Positions 1-12,306 of a stretch of 64,000 nucleotides of DNA are shown piece after piece (the stretch's first letter is position 1; each line of letters opens with the position of its first letter). Position numbers and translations under genes: made by a program. Under the pieces are notes generated by a model. It ran no database searches and was not told the DNA's origin. It saw nothing but the letters and a program-made list of their open reading frames with translations. Source of the stretch: Hesseltinella vesiculosa (lineage: Eukaryota > Mucoromycota > Mucoromycetes > Mucorales > Cunninghamellaceae); assembly GCA_002104935.1 (NCBI GenBank), contig MCGT01000005.1, positions 868,001 to 932,000 on the forward strand. The letters are read 5' to 3'.

Positions 1-1454
1 ATTTGCCAAATGATAAGTTTGTGCTATCTGTCTATCGGCAAGACCAGAGAAAGTAAGGCGTTTTTTTTTTTTTTTTTTTTTTAATTTTACTCGAGAATTG
101 ACTTTGAACGCTCTTGGTTAATTGCTTGGTCTTCACCCTAGGTCCTGCAGTCTTTGCCCAAGTGAATGCAATCATGGTAAAACAGAAGAATTGGTCTGGA
201 TGTGGGTGACACTGACGATCGTTTATCTTTTCTCGTACGTCGTAGCATTGTTTTGACCGGCTAGAAGAGTTTGGGATCTATGCCGAAGAATTCTTGGAAC
301 CCTACAAGAACATGCTCAAAGATATCCACCAAATCCTCGAGGTAGACGAACGAAACGGCGCCTTGTCCAAACCAGTGATGCAAATCTCATGGCACAAATT
401 CCATCGCTGCGGTAAGCCAAAACTCAAGAACAGCTCTTCTTCCACCAAGAGCTGATGATTTGTATTTCATAGAAAATATCTACAATAAGCTTCTGAACAC
501 CATCCATGAAGTATCTCCAGAGTTGTAAGTCGGGCAGAAAATCATTCCGAACCACCGCTCACTTTTTTTCTACCAAAACACAAGACTGCCGATCCGCAAC
601 CAATTGCTACGCATTCGACGCCAGTTGCTGACAGTGGCGTGCCGTGCCGACTTTGATGCCGACGACATTCGACCTCTGCAAGAGGAGTTGGATGACATCG
701 ACACCAAGCGTGTGGATGGCAAGTTTATGGCCGACGATGGCGTGTCAGTCCCCGCCGGCCAAGCCGTCCTCACCACCCTGATGGATCAAGTCTTTGGGTT
801 CGCGCATGATCTGATCATCGTCACCACCCCCGACTTCTCGCCTTTCCTCCAAGCCATCCGCGAGCGCCTGGTGGAAATCAAGTGCCATCTGGAGCGGCTG
901 GAACTGACGCAGAAATGGACCATGCGCCAGACCGATCTTTATACCTACCAACATCAACTACACGACATTGTTAAGCTGCGCTACAAAGGTGGCGATGATG
1001 AACAGCCTACAGACAACGACAAAGTGGGCCAGTTTGTCGATGACCAGGGCAACGTACCCGAAGGCCAGACCTGCATCAACTTCTTGTTGCACAAGTGCTA
1101 TCGCATGATCCTCATGCTCATCAACGAAAGCGTTCCCGTCAGTGAAGCCCTGACTCCCATCTACAACCAGCTGGTCTCGGTCAAACATTGTCTGCTTGCT
1201 GTCAAGAAAATAGGTGCCCCCTGCACTGATGAAGAGCTTTATCCGTAAGTCAAATCTGGGCGCCCCTTTCGCGGTCACCTTACCCTTTTTCTTTTCTTTT
1301 CTGTAGTTATCAAATGAAACTCTCCAGTATTGAAAGGCTAAGAAAAGATGGCAAATTTTATGTAGGAGATGCCATCCCTGAGGGCCAGGCACTATGTGTA
1401 TCGACCTTGGAAGAATGCTACCAGCTGCTGGATAGCCTACGCGAGAGTGTATAG
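1..1454 (+). CDS. DUF2408-family fungal protein, 5' end cut by window
   Basis: Conserved fungal protein of unknown function; I recognise the DUF2408 family from its repeated unit. The unit is a helical stretch, then 'D.KRVDGKF..DDG.VP.GQA' and a second helical pair. It occurs at least three times: around 690-770 (VDGKFMADDG), around 1010-1070 (GQFVDDQGNVPEGQ) and around 1340-1390 (KDGKFYVGDAIPEGQ). Exons seen: an opening exon up to about 53, a short exon at about 138-176, then from 249, with further introns at 411-471, 526-585 and 1245-1306. The first intron holds a T22 run. The protein ends at the TAG at 1452-1454. The reading frame of the first exon is uncertain, and the true start may lie left of position 1. 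No catalytic motif is visible. Family assignment is fairly sure; function is unknown. Confidence 0.75.
61..82. repeat. T22 homopolymer inside an intron
   Basis: Uninterrupted run of 22 T just downstream of a GTAAGG donor. It is typical of the homopolymer tracts found in introns throughout this window. Confidence 0.9.
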
Positions 1455-1790
1455 ACTTCCTGAGGGTTTGCTTCTCCTCCCCTCAACCACCTTCTTCTGG
1501 TCTCTTTGTAGCCCCCCTTTTTTTTCTAATAAATCAACAATGAAATACAAGAAAGCTGTTAGATGAACGTGGTCCTGGTGCTCAGAAGCAACGTCAGTGA
1601 CCAGCTTTACGCTAAAAAACGAATGGGGCGGCAAATGAAGCCCAGAACATTGAATCGACGTGATTGGCCAGCACCCTTGAGGTCATCTTCCTCTTTCATT
1701 TTTTTCTCATTTTTTATTGTTTTCCCACCAAAATCCTACCCTCCACTTGTTCCATCTACTATTATTTTGTTGTCAACCCAAGTACATTAG
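1455..1790. other. Intergenic, 3' and 5' UTR space
   Basis: Between the DUF2408 gene and the ING gene. It is pyrimidine-rich from 1680 on, with CT/T runs directly before the ATG at 1791, as in many fungal promoters. No further gene seen. Confidence 0.6.
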
Positions 1791-2912
1791 ATGGAGTTCA
1801 CCGATATTCAACAAGATACCGGTCGTTACTTGCAAGAATATATTCAAAGTAAGCCCATGATCCTAGCTGTTGTTTATTTATTTTTATGTTGCCTTGGCTG
1901 TTTTCTACCTCTTTGTTGCTACTGCTCTAACGCCATTTTCTTATTCTTTCTTCTGTTCTTGCTGTCTATTAGGTTTAGAAAATCTTCCGAGTGAAATCGG
2001 CTATCACTGGGCTGAAATCCAGAACAGAGAAGATCAAGGCAAACGTAAGTTTTGTGGTCATAAAAAAAAATTAGGTCGTCCTGCCAAGCTGACGGGTTCT
2101 TTTTTTTTTTTTTGGCTCTCCTTTTTTTCTTCCACATAGATTTAGAACGACGGGTACACACTGGCCAGCATGACTTGACAAAGATTCATCGATCGTGGTT
2201 TAGTCAAGACCAAGAAAAGCGAGAAAAATACATCAAACATGAACCCAATCTGATCAAAAGGATACAGCGTGATTACGACAAACTGGAAGATCTAGCCACA
2301 GAACGCATCAAACTGGCCGAGAATGCTCTGCATCTGGTAATGAAAAGTAAAACAAGAAAAAAACCATGTATTGACCTGGCCTTACTGTAGGTGGATCGTC
2401 ATTTAAAGCGCTTGGGCACCGAATTGGATATCTTTGATCGAGCTCATCCCGAATTACGACCCACACAGGATGAAGCACCCCCCTTACCAACCAGTAAGTA
2501 TGGGAGAAGGCGCAGCAAGGACAGGCACTCAACATTTTTTTTAAATAAAACAGACACAATGGACGACCTTACAAACGAAGAAGACGAAGACGAAGCATAT
2601 TTCAACATGATGGCACAACGACAGAAGAAACGCAAGAAGAAGGAAGTGCAAGAAAGCGAAGAAGGCGGTGAAGAGCCATTATATTGCTATTGTCGTCAAG
2701 TGTCCTATGGTGAAATGGTTGGCTGTGATGGCGAGGTAAGAAAACTGGCCAAAAAGCACACGGATGCCAATGACCGCTCATTTTTTTTTGCTTCCTAGAA
2801 CTGCCCTTATGAATGGTTCCATATGGATTGTACTGGCTTGACCGCTCCACCCAAAGGCGCCTGGTATTGTGACGAATGTAGCTTCAGGAAACGGAAGAAG
2901 AAGAAGTTGTAA
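1791..2912 (+). CDS. ING-family chromatin reader (PHD finger)
   Basis: Subunit of histone acetyltransferase or deacetylase complexes in the nucleus (yeast Yng1, Yng2 and Pho23 are the family members); the PHD finger reads histone H3 methylated at lysine 4. The N-terminal ING helical domain starts [17 protein letters not shown] and continues in LENLPSEI and the coiled helix around [20 protein letters not shown] basic, acidic linker (RQKKRKKK) follows. The C-terminal PHD finger has the full C4HC3 set: CYCRQ, GCDGENC, WFHMDC and WYCDEC. The protein ends in a lysine-rich tail (RKRKKKKL), the usual polybasic region. Introns at 1848-1971, 2045-2139, 2336-2390, 2494-2550 and 2736-2798 restore the frame. 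Length of about 260 residues fits the family. Which paralogue it is cannot be decided. Confidence 0.92.
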
Positions 2913-3285
2913 TGGCTGGCCGTCTCTGTTACTTTTTTACTTATTTTAGCATACATTTAGTTTTCTATACCATTTCCCCCTCTTACACAACACATACACA
3001 TCTCTCTCACTTCTTTACTCGCATATCATTTTTTAAACACACTTTGCCCATATACTCTATCAACGCTATTTGCTGGACCGAGACTCATCCCGCGTTCCTT
3101 CACTTCTCACAAACAAACGTGATTCCCGGAAAAAATGCTTGTCAATCAAAAAGATGTCATCGTCGAGACGTCGGAAAAATTAACCTTTTTGGAATCTCTC
3201 CAAATCCCAAAGAAGTCTGGTTGGTATCGCCTTTTTTTTCACTTCTTTTCTATTTTCTCAAGGCGCAAAGAAACCCATCACAACC
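2913..3285. other. Intergenic promoter region
   Basis: Between the ING gene and the secreted acidic protein. T-rich with CACA/CTCT stretches (2980-3020); no gene recognised. Reading frames here are shadows. Confidence 0.55.
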
Positions 3286-3954
3286 ATGCGTTACTCAATC
3301 ACGCTTGCTACGCTTTGTGTAGCTGTTCTTGTCCTGGTTCAAACCGTCCATGCCCAGGAGGAATTTGGTAAGCGACATCCATTTTGAACGCCCTTGGTTT
3401 GACCCCACTTATTTTATACGCCTAGACATCGCCGAGGTGTTCAATGAAGGTAAGAGTAAAAAATGAGCTTGACATGGGCTCGGTAAGCTCATGCTCTTTT
3501 ACCATTAGCCTTAGCCTCAGTGGAGGCGGATAGCATTATTAAGGCTACCAAGCATGAAGAAAAGTCAAGCGAAAGCTCAATGGACGAAAAGGACGACGAC
3601 GACGACGATGACGACGACTCCGTCGAGATGGATGAGGAAGACTTCAAGGGCGGTCATAACGTAGAAAAGGCGGTGGATCGTGTGGGCCGAACGACATTGA
3701 AGAATTTGTCTACACCGGATGTGGCCATCCCCACGGTGTTACCTGATGTCAAGGTAGTGAATGCCACTACGCTTCCTATTTCCTCCCGTGCGCGTCTGAC
3801 CTACAACCCCACCCCCTCTGGCGAAAGCAAGGTGCCCATCCCATCGGCTCGCAACCGTGTCACCAAGAAGAATGATGGTCAGCAATTGACCGTGTCGGCC
3901 TCTTCCTCCTTTGTTGCCTTGGGCCTGTCCCTGCTGCTCTTTACTTTACAATAA
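3286..3954 (+). CDS. Secreted or GPI-anchored acidic protein
   Basis: Unrecognised small protein with clear export signals. The first exon starts at ATG 3286 and encodes a signal peptide (MRYSITLATLCVAVLVLVQTV, then HAQ as a likely cleavage site). Two short introns (about 3367-3424 and 3450-3508) lead to the main exon. The mature part has a poly-Asp run (nine Asp near 3594-3618) inside an acidic stretch, then a Pro/Ser/Thr-containing segment. The C terminus is a hydrophobic tail preceded by Ser residues (SASSSFVALGLSLLLFTLQ), which resembles a GPI-anchor addition signal. I infer a cell-wall or plasma-membrane surface protein. No domain or function is recognised. The stop is TAA at 3952-3954. 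Gene structure is sure; role is not. Confidence 0.75.
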
Positions 3955-4335
3955 AAGGAACCTTTCCTCTGTGTCCTTTCGAGACAGAATGAAACCCACC
4001 AAAGAAAACATGAACTTTTTTTTTGATGTTTGAAAACAGAATGTTTGAAAACAGACATTTTATTCGTTAATCACGTAGCAGAGCAAAAGAGGTCAAGGCA
4101 AAGAGAAATCAGGTAGATTATTTTATTCAACGGGAATGGGAAGAGTGGAGGTATTCATCTTTCAAGAGACGTATGGACGAGTGGGTGGCGGCCAGAACAG
4201 AGAGAGAGATGCTGAGCCAGGGCCATGAGGAGGACTGCCAAAAAATTAAAACAGCGATGCATAATTGTCTCTTTTTTCCCTCTCGTTTTTCTTCTCTTTT
4301 CATTTTTTTTTTCAGCTGCAACTATTGATTGGTAT
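3955..4335. other. Intergenic; possible untranslated or first exon of helicase gene
   Basis: Contains a good 3' splice site (T-rich tract then CAG) at about 4315. The downstream helicase may therefore have an additional upstream exon here; ATGs at 4210 and 4226 are candidates, but no canonical donor links them. Confidence 0.4.
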
Positions 4336-7300
4336 ATGATGACCAAAGAACAGGACTCTTTTGAATTGTATGGAAGTGACGACGATATCTTTACACAGCT
4401 GGATCAAGATGCCATTTTTACCTTGGACCCTGTCACTGACGCATGTCAAAAAAAAAAAAAAACCAGATATCAAACGCGACGCGCCTAACACTCTCATGTA
4501 TACTACTTTTATAGACGCATGGATCCGATCGAACAAGCAACCCAATGGACAGAATACGTGAGTTTTTCGGCAGTACAATTCTTGGCCTGATTTTGCTTTT
4601 ATGCTTTCTTAGCCAAAGCATTCCGAACGGTGTTCAACTTCAAGACGTTTAATGAAATCCAAGCCATTGCTTTTGACAGAGTATGGCCTAAACAGAAAGT
4701 GATAGAGAGGAATGGCGTACGCTGTTCCCCCAAACGGAAACTCACACACTCGTATTGTTGAATGTTAGTTATTTACCAAAGATCAGAGCATCGTCATTTC
4801 AGCACCCACCGGCACCGGCAAATCGGCTCTGCTTGAATTAGCCATGGTACGCTGCTTCATGACAAGTTCTCTCTCGGTCCGCATGGTCTACATGGCGCCT
4901 ACGAAAGCTCTGTGCGCCCAAAAGGCTGAAGCATGGAACTTGAAGTTCAAACCTCTTGGCTACCTTTGCAAGTTTTTTTTTTTTTTTAAAAAAAAAAAAA
5001 AGTGGCGTGGTGTCCCATGGTCTCAGTTTGACTTTTTTTAGGTCAAGAAGTTACAGGTGATATCGGCATGAAAACATTGGACGCAATTCGCCAATGCAAC
5101 ATTATGTAAGCTGTCTCATTTGTCATTCTTGAGCGAATCATCTCCGGTTCGACTCTAATCAACCCCACCCCCTGGCGCACTTCTTGAAAACACACTTCTT
5201 TGACTTACTTTTTTTTTAGCGTGACCACTCCAGAAGTATGGGCGGGTTTGACTCGCTGTTGGAAAGAACACGCTGACCTTGCCCAGTCTGTGAAATTATT
5301 CATGGTAAGTTCTTTTATTGGCTTTGATGAGCTTCTGGTCTACTCACAATGTCTATGTCCGTTCGATGTAATGTCCATTGCAATAACAAAAAAAAAAAAA
5401 AAAATAGATTGATGAAGTCCAGGTCCTCAGGCAAAGTCGTGGTGCCGATCTAGAAGTGTGTGTTAGCCGCATCCAGGTAAAAGCAAAATATAAAAAAAAG
5501 GAAACGACACTGCTCGACTGGTTCCTTTGTTTAGAATATGAACCCTTTGGTACGATTTGTTGCAGTCTCGGCCATCATACCTAATATGGATGACGTCTGC
5601 CAGTGGCTCAATGCTACCCGTAAGCCCTTTTCTTTTTGTTTTTCCCTGTCTGGCCTCGACTCAATGTCGATTCTTTTTTTTTTTTTTTTAGCTCTTACAT
5701 TTTCTGAAGACTACCGCTCCATCAAGGTCCAGAGCATTGTGTGTGGCGTCGAGAAGAAGCATTACTTTTCAATGGCCTCCTTTGACAAGTATCTTGACTC
5801 CAAGTAGGCAGTGATGAGAGGCACGAAGATGAAGCAAACTCACCTCCTATGTTTGTTTTAGACTTTTCCAGATCATACAACAACATTCCGATGGGAAGCC
5901 TGTCATAGTGGTAACCTTGGTGGCGCTATTTACATATCACCACTCACTCCCCCTTTTCCACAGTTCTGCCCAACACGCGCCTCGGTCGAATCTGCCTGTG
6001 CCACGCTGGAGTCAAAATTGGCAAAGCGCCGTGTCAGGTACAGCCTCTTCTCTACTCTAACTGGCTCATCAAAATCTTATTACCAGTGACTTTCAAGTCA
6101 ATCATCCTCAGTTAAAAAAGTGTCTGAGCCATGGCATTGGCTTCCATCATGGTAAGGCTCGGCATCAAAACAAATGGATCCACATTTGAAATTCTCCTTC
6201 ATTGCCCCTCACTATCTTTACTTAGCTGGGTTGGATGCCAATGATCGCCGACTTGTGGAAACTCTGTTTCGAAATCAAACAATTCGAATTGTCGGTAAGG
6301 GCCTGGATACATCAATTATGAACGGCCCTCTCTGACTTTCACCTTAGCCACAACGCCCACCTTGGCCACTGGGTTCAACTTGCCTGCTTTTCTTGTGATC
6401 ATCAAATCAACTGTGTGTAAGTAGCCTCATATTGATCGGCTCACTCTGTACTTCCCTCCACTCCTCATGATTCGCTTTCTTGTTTTTTTTTAGCCTACCA
6501 AGAGGGCTTTTTGGAAGAGGCATGCGACGTGGACGTACTGCAAATGATTGGGCGCGCTGGCCGACCGGGGTTGGAAGCCGCTGGTCGAGCTGTGATCTTG
6601 ACCACGGATGACAAACAAAAGCACTACAAGGACCTTGTGACTTGTAACTCTGTTGTGGAGAGCAGGTATAAAAAGGAGGCAGAGAGAAGAGAGGGAGACA
6701 GGAAATGCCAACTTTTTTTTTCTTCAGTCTTCACCACTGTCTCTCAGATCATTTCCTCTCCGAGATTCGAAACGAATGTATATGTGATGAAGGAACATTT
6801 ATCAAATGGTAATGTACCTTGCCATGGAATAGATTTAACCAGGATCAAAATACTAGGTTTAAGTCCTCGTTCTTGTACCTCCGACTCAAAAAGAACCCGA
6901 CACATTACTTACTTTTGAACAATCGCCTTGGCAGCACCAGCCTCGAAGCATCTCTCCACCGTAAAGTGGTGTGGCCTGGAGAGTGAGAGGGCTGTCAGAT
7001 CGACCCATGCTTACAATCTTATCATGTAGAGCTCTTCACCAAGGAAACCAAACGATTCACAAAGTATGGCTTGGTCAAGAAGGAACCACGCTTAACCATT
7101 TCAGGTGAGGAGGTGAATGGATCATCTGGCCTAGGTCAATTTCATTTATTTTTTTAGACCTCGGCATTGTCATGGACACCTATGGAATCAAGCTAGACAC
7201 CATGATCCATATCCTGAACGCCCTACCAATGCAGTCCATGAGCGCAGTTGTAAAAAGAAAAAAAAAATCCCCAGAGCCGACGAAAACTCACCGCTTTCTT

Positions 7301-10215
7301 TTTGATCCTGATCCTGTTCAAGCTAAATCTGGTCAGCCAAGGTGAAGAGTTTAAAATGGCCCATGCCATTCGCATTGGACAGAAGAAGCTTCTCACGACA
7401 ATGGCCAATCACATCGACCTGAAATTCCCAAATGGTGGCAAACTGAACGTGACAGCTGACAAGATTGCTGTGACCATCCAGGTAACTTCCATCGATTTGG
7501 AGAAGGTTGGGAGGAGGACGGATGACAGTCACTCACTCACGCTCCCTCCTATTTTCAATTTCAGTGCTTGGTGGGAAAAGTCAACATTTTTGAGCATGGA
7601 AAGAACGCTACAACCACGGGCCTGTTGGCCGAAGGCTTTGCCATTCTCAAGATTGCCCGACGAATCAATCGATGCAAGTCGCCTTTTTTTTTTTTTTTTT
7701 GAGCAATGGCTCATTTTTATTTGGTTTACCGCTAAATAGGCGTGATTGATGCCGCGCGCTGCTCCGCTGACGGGCAGACTTTGCGTCATGCGATGGGCTT
7801 ACAGCAATCAATGAATGCAATGGTGTGGTCAGTTGGTTCAGACGAGTTGAAGCAATTGGAAGGCGTTGGGCCGAAAATCGCCAGTGATCTGAAGAATCAT
7901 GGCATTGCCACCATCAACGAGCTGCGCAAAGTCGACGCCTTGCGATTGGAATCGGTAGGAACCCATCCAATAAAAAATAACCGTCCATGACAGCCTGATC
8001 TCACTCTTTGTCTTTTCTCTTTATGCAGATGTTCCATCGCAACCCACCGTTTGGCACCAAGGTAAATAGAATTAAACCAGAAGAGATTCATTGTCCTCAT
8101 TGGTCATTGTTTTATTGCAGATCAAGAGCCAAGTTGCCAGCATCCCTCATTATTCACTACAGGTGAATCAAAAATGTGATGCTGCTTTGGCTGTGCTCTG
8201 GTTGACGGTAAATCTGACCCTTTCGTCGCCTCTGAAGAATGCACCCACCGATCCATTGGCCAAGGGCTACGCCACATGTATTTGGATCGAGGCAGGCGAC
8301 GATCATACGATCTTAAATTTCCAACGAAAGCCGTAAGTGAGAGGCCAAAATCAAAAACCACTTGACTTTTCATCCACTTTTCATTCAATGCCAACGTAGA
8401 ACCAAGCTGTTGAACGACACAGAGCTTCAATTTACATATGTTTGCAGCGTGAATGATCCAAACGTGCCATTGATTGTCCATGTCCAAAATGAGGATTTTG
8501 GTATTAAAAAAAAGCTCAGCTACCTCATAAAAAAAAAAAAAAGCGCACTTACCTCTTTTTTTCCTTTCTTATTTTTTTTTTAGTTGGTATTGATCTGCTA
8601 GAAAAGGTGTATCCAGGCGAATATCATATGGATTTCCTTGAAGAAGCACCTGTGACGAACGTTTCAGCCTCCTTTACAACGCAAGACATGATGGATCCTG
8701 GTCAAGGTAATGCTACAGAAATAACATCAGCAGCATAATGAAGCTGTTGTGGGCGTCCACATGGCTGACGCATTTTTTTTTTTTTACTCTTTGATGTATA
8801 GCCACTCCCTCACCTCAGCCAAGCACTCGTGCCAAGACCTCCAAACGACTTCCCCCTTGCAAGCATACTTGCAAAGACAAACGAAAGTAAGGCATTCAGC
8901 ACGTTGAATCAAATCAAGCTGACACATTCTCCTAACCATTCCAAGGTGCAAGCACAAATGCTGCCACCGCGAATTTGAAGATGTCAACAAGGCCTATCCA
9001 CGCGTCACGCTGGAACATCAGCAAACACAGCCCAAGTCTGATAAAGCCAAGGCTGCGGACGCTGACAATCTGATTCTGCCACCGCGCCGTCGCTTGCTTG
9101 ACCGTTTGAAATCGTCTGGTACAGAGCCTGGGCCATCCATGCAGCCAAAGTCCTCTGTCTCTCCAAAAAATGACAATCGCCATACCGCACTTTGCTCTAT
9201 GTCGCCCACCAATCTTAGCCAATTGAATGCGTTGCCAGCATTCCTTCATGAACCTTACAGCTCCTCACCGTCCTCGCTCTTGCATCAGCCGCAGCAACAA
9301 AACGTGCCTTCTGTATCATCCCCACAGCATGTGTCATCCACTAAACATACCCTAGCTGAAGATGACATCTCTGATGGGATCTCCAATTGGATCTGCGACA
9401 GCGATCTCTCATGGCTTACAAGCGACTCCTTGCCATCAATGACTTCACATACTGGCCAACTGGAGCCTACTGTTCTATCACCCAATGTCTCTGCGCCTGC
9501 ATCTACTGCTCCACCAGGTGCCGCTTACGAGCCAATGCTCTGCAGTTCCTCCCACAGTATTTTCTGTGAATTAGGCGACATGCCAACAATCTCAAGCAAC
9601 CCCATGTTCAGCGCTGCTCCATCTATCCCAGACGGCCTCCTAGCAGCTATGGGTGGTGAGCAGTCTCTTGACGTTGATTTCAGCTCGCTTGCTTCGTTCC
9701 CATCTCTCGACACCAATCTGATGTTGCACCTCTCAACCAACAATGCCCTCTCTTCCTCGCCTTCGATATATGCATTCCCGCTTGTGGACGAAACCGGACT
9801 GTCGGTCCTGGCCGACGCTGCTGCTGTAGTCTCACCTATGACTCCCATGTTTGTTCCACGGCCGCCTCTGACCATGTCTCCTCCCGGCTACGCTACACCC
9901 ATGATGCCATCTTGGATACCTGAGGATTTCTCTAGTTCTACGCCTGCGAACCAAACGAGTAACACTGGCTTACCCGTCTACCCATCACAGCAGCAGCAAG
10001 ACCCGCCTCCCTCCATTGACTTTGCTTCTCAGCCACTTTTCAACACCCAATGGTCACTTTCACCTGGACCACCTTCGACGACTTCACCTACTTCAAATCA
10101 GTTCTATCAACCGCCACTTCCCTCTGACCCCTCTCCCCTACCCCTCGTGAACTTGACCATACCCCTTGAAGGCTTGGATGACATGGAGTATCTCTTCACC
10201 TCTCCCTTTCAGTAA
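4336..10215 (+). CDS. HFM1: MER3/HFM1-like meiotic DNA helicase
   Basis: Ski2-like superfamily 2 ATP-dependent DNA helicase of the MER3/HFM1 group, which in other organisms promotes meiotic crossovers by extending recombination joints. Motifs in order: Q-motif region (IPKAFRTVFNFKTFNEIQ, around 4600-4670), Walker A (APTGTGKS, 4800-4830), motif Ia (YMAPTKALCAQK), motif II (IDEVQ, near 5409), motif III (VSAI), motif IV (VIVFCPTRASVE), HHAGL, motif V (ATTPTLATGFNLPA) and motif VI (QMIGRAGRPG, near 6545). A Sec63-type region with a helix-hairpin-helix (QLEGVGPKIASDL) follows, then a Cys/His-rich knuckle (CKHTCKDKRKCKHKCCH, 8862-8970) as in HFM1. A single long exon then adds about 400 disordered Ser/Pro-rich residues up to TAA 10213-10215. 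About 20 short introns, many with A/T runs. Motif II reads DEVQ instead of the usual DEVH. The exact start and the first intron near 4435-4512 are unresolved. Confidence 0.88.
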
Positions 10216-10426
10216 AAAAAAAAAACAATAGTCCTGCCATATCATAAATATAATATCCCTCCAAAAAGAAAACAGCCATGAGCTTACAATGCTGTCCAAA
10301 AACAGGACTTGGAACACTTCACGTCGATGGTGGAGAAAAAATGGTTGGGAAAAATGAGAGCAGCTACCGTTTAATTAATTAATTTAGTGTATTAAAAAAA
10401 AAGAAGAAGAGAAGACGCTTTTCAGC

Positions 10427-10871
10427 TCAAGTAGTTTCGTCATCGTAGTTATCCGATGTTGAGCCTTCGACGACATGCAGCAGGTCTGAAGTACCAAGAT
10501 CGTCACCATTCCCACCGTTGTCGTTAGACGAATCGTCGTCATCATCACCATCTTCTTCTCCCTTATGGCCGCCCCTATGGCCGGCCCTATGACCACCAGT
10601 CAAACCACCAGTCAAACCACCCAGCGGATTGCCAGAGCCACCAACACCGCCGTACGAATTAAGTGTTCCTCCCACGCTGCTAAGCAAGTTACCAACGAGT
10701 TCAAGTTGACGTTTTGCATTCGGGCGCTTGTCTAATTCTCCATCACCTCGAAATTTGATGGGCTGGGCGGCGACCAAAACCATGAGCATTGCGTTTAGAA
10801 AGAAAGCCAGCTAAAGTGAAGAAATGAAGTGTTTATGCGCCCAAAAAAAAAAAAAAAGGTCTTACTCTCAT
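10427..10871 (-). CDS. Small secreted Gly/His- and Asp-rich protein
   Basis: Unrecognised secreted protein of about 120 residues. Exon 1 is only six coding bases (ATG AGA, 10866-10871), followed by a GTAAGA donor and an intron with an A15 run. Exon 2 continues the signal peptide, giving MR-LAFFLNAMLMVLVAAQP. The mature part has a short basic stretch (KRPNAKRQ), then a glycine-rich segment with GGLTGG and HRGGHKG-like repeats, then an acidic Asp/Ser tail. Stop TGA at 10427-10429. The two-codon first exon and the LA(F/Y)FL.AM core are shared with the Cys-rich secreted protein at 51275-52024, while the mature parts are unrelated. Function unknown; a wall-associated or metal-binding role (His, Asp) is only a guess. 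Confidence 0.7.
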
Positions 10872-12306
10872 TTTTTGTTACTATTTAGCTGTTGTTATTG
10901 TTACTGTTGTTGTATTTGATAATTTGGATCCTTTTCTTCTATACTGCGTCTTTATATACTTTTTTTTCCTATGCTTCTTCAGGGGCTCGAAATAAAATAA
11001 ATATCAAGCAAGCCCGCCCAACGCTTTTGGTGGCCGCACTGTCTTCTGATTTGAAACGGGCCATGTGGAGGGACCAATTATGGGATAAAGCCTGGGATAA
11101 TGAACTGGAAATTCTAAATTTAACAAATTTGATGATTCAGGAGATATCGTTTCACCATTGGCAATGCGCTATGCTTTACACGTCACCAAAGAACAGATCA
11201 GTTGCAAAACAAAATGAAATAATCAGCAAGACTTGGATTGAATCGACTTGGAACCCTGCATCATGCAGTACAAGCGTGGCAATCACACAGCAACCACGCA
11301 AAAAAGGGTAGGTCTGGAGAAAAGGAGCAGGGGGAAAAGGTGAATGAAAGCGTATTTCATAAAAGTCATAAACCCGATACCACCTCCTTTTGCCCCCTTT
11401 CCTCATTGGAAAAAAAAACCCTCTGGCTTTCTTGTGCAGTATTTGCTCTTCCCAATTGGGACAGCTCCCATGATCCTTGACAGAAAAATGAAATGAAAAT
11501 CAAGACAGCGTGGGGCTCCTTACGGGATGGTTATTGAAGCTTTGTTACCATATTTCCACCTCGCAAGGGGGCAATTTCAATGCTTGCCGTGTCCTTGTGG
11601 ATTTCAATTTCGATGTGCCTGTACCATCCCTTCACTGTCTTCTAGATTGCAACGTAATACGATGGGGTATATGGAACATAGGCTTCAGGCCAGAGATTTA
11701 GGCAGGATGGCAAACATCGTACCGACACAAAATTTGGAGGATTGGCATTGCGAGAGATCGTCAGGTTTTAAGCAAGAATGAATGACCATCGCCTATGATG
11801 GCAAGCTACGAGGGATCCGTAAGGACCAAATTTAATATTTAGGCAATACACAGCAAGTCAGTGAGGAGGTACGTCGGTCGTTCTTTAATGATATTGATAT
11901 TACTTGAAAGTAGGATTAAAGGAGCCTGCTTCTTTTTTTTTTCTTTTATTCCTGCCTCACATTCACCGGCATCTCCACAACTGAGAGTGAAAATATAAGC
12001 TTCGATCGCTTCTTTCAATTCAGCTGTCCCTGGCACGCACCACTTTGCCTTTTTACATCCATCGTGCAATAATAAACCATCGCCTTTCTCCTTGTCAACT
12101 TGCTTTTTTCGAGATATTAAAACTGATCCTCAGCTTCCTGTAAGAAAATGACATCCTTACCCGAGGTGTCGAGTTTCTCCTGCAACTACGCGGGACATGT
12201 CACTGTCGGCAGTCCTATTCCAGGCACGAAAAAAAAATGTATTGTACAAAGCAGGTCATTCTAGGGGTGTGTAAACAGATAGCCTTTGCTAACAGGGTGG
12301 TTATGA
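10872..12306. other. Intergenic, no convincing gene
   Basis: About 1.4 kb. A frame on the plus strand at 10892-11311 starts with a poly-Leu stretch but has no recognisable domain and no splice continuation. The interval 12130-12250 probably holds the last small exon or the 3' UTR of the minus-strand coronin gene. Confidence 0.45.

Noticed and set aside
4977..5000. T16 followed by A13 as a possible transposon terminal hairpin
   Set aside because: It is inside an intron of the helicase gene and matches the general intron homopolymer habit; no matching second end or target duplication.
10892..11311. 139-codon plus-strand frame starting with poly-Leu
   Set aside because: No domain, no splice continuation, poor start context; the Leu run comes from a TTG/TTA-rich repeat.
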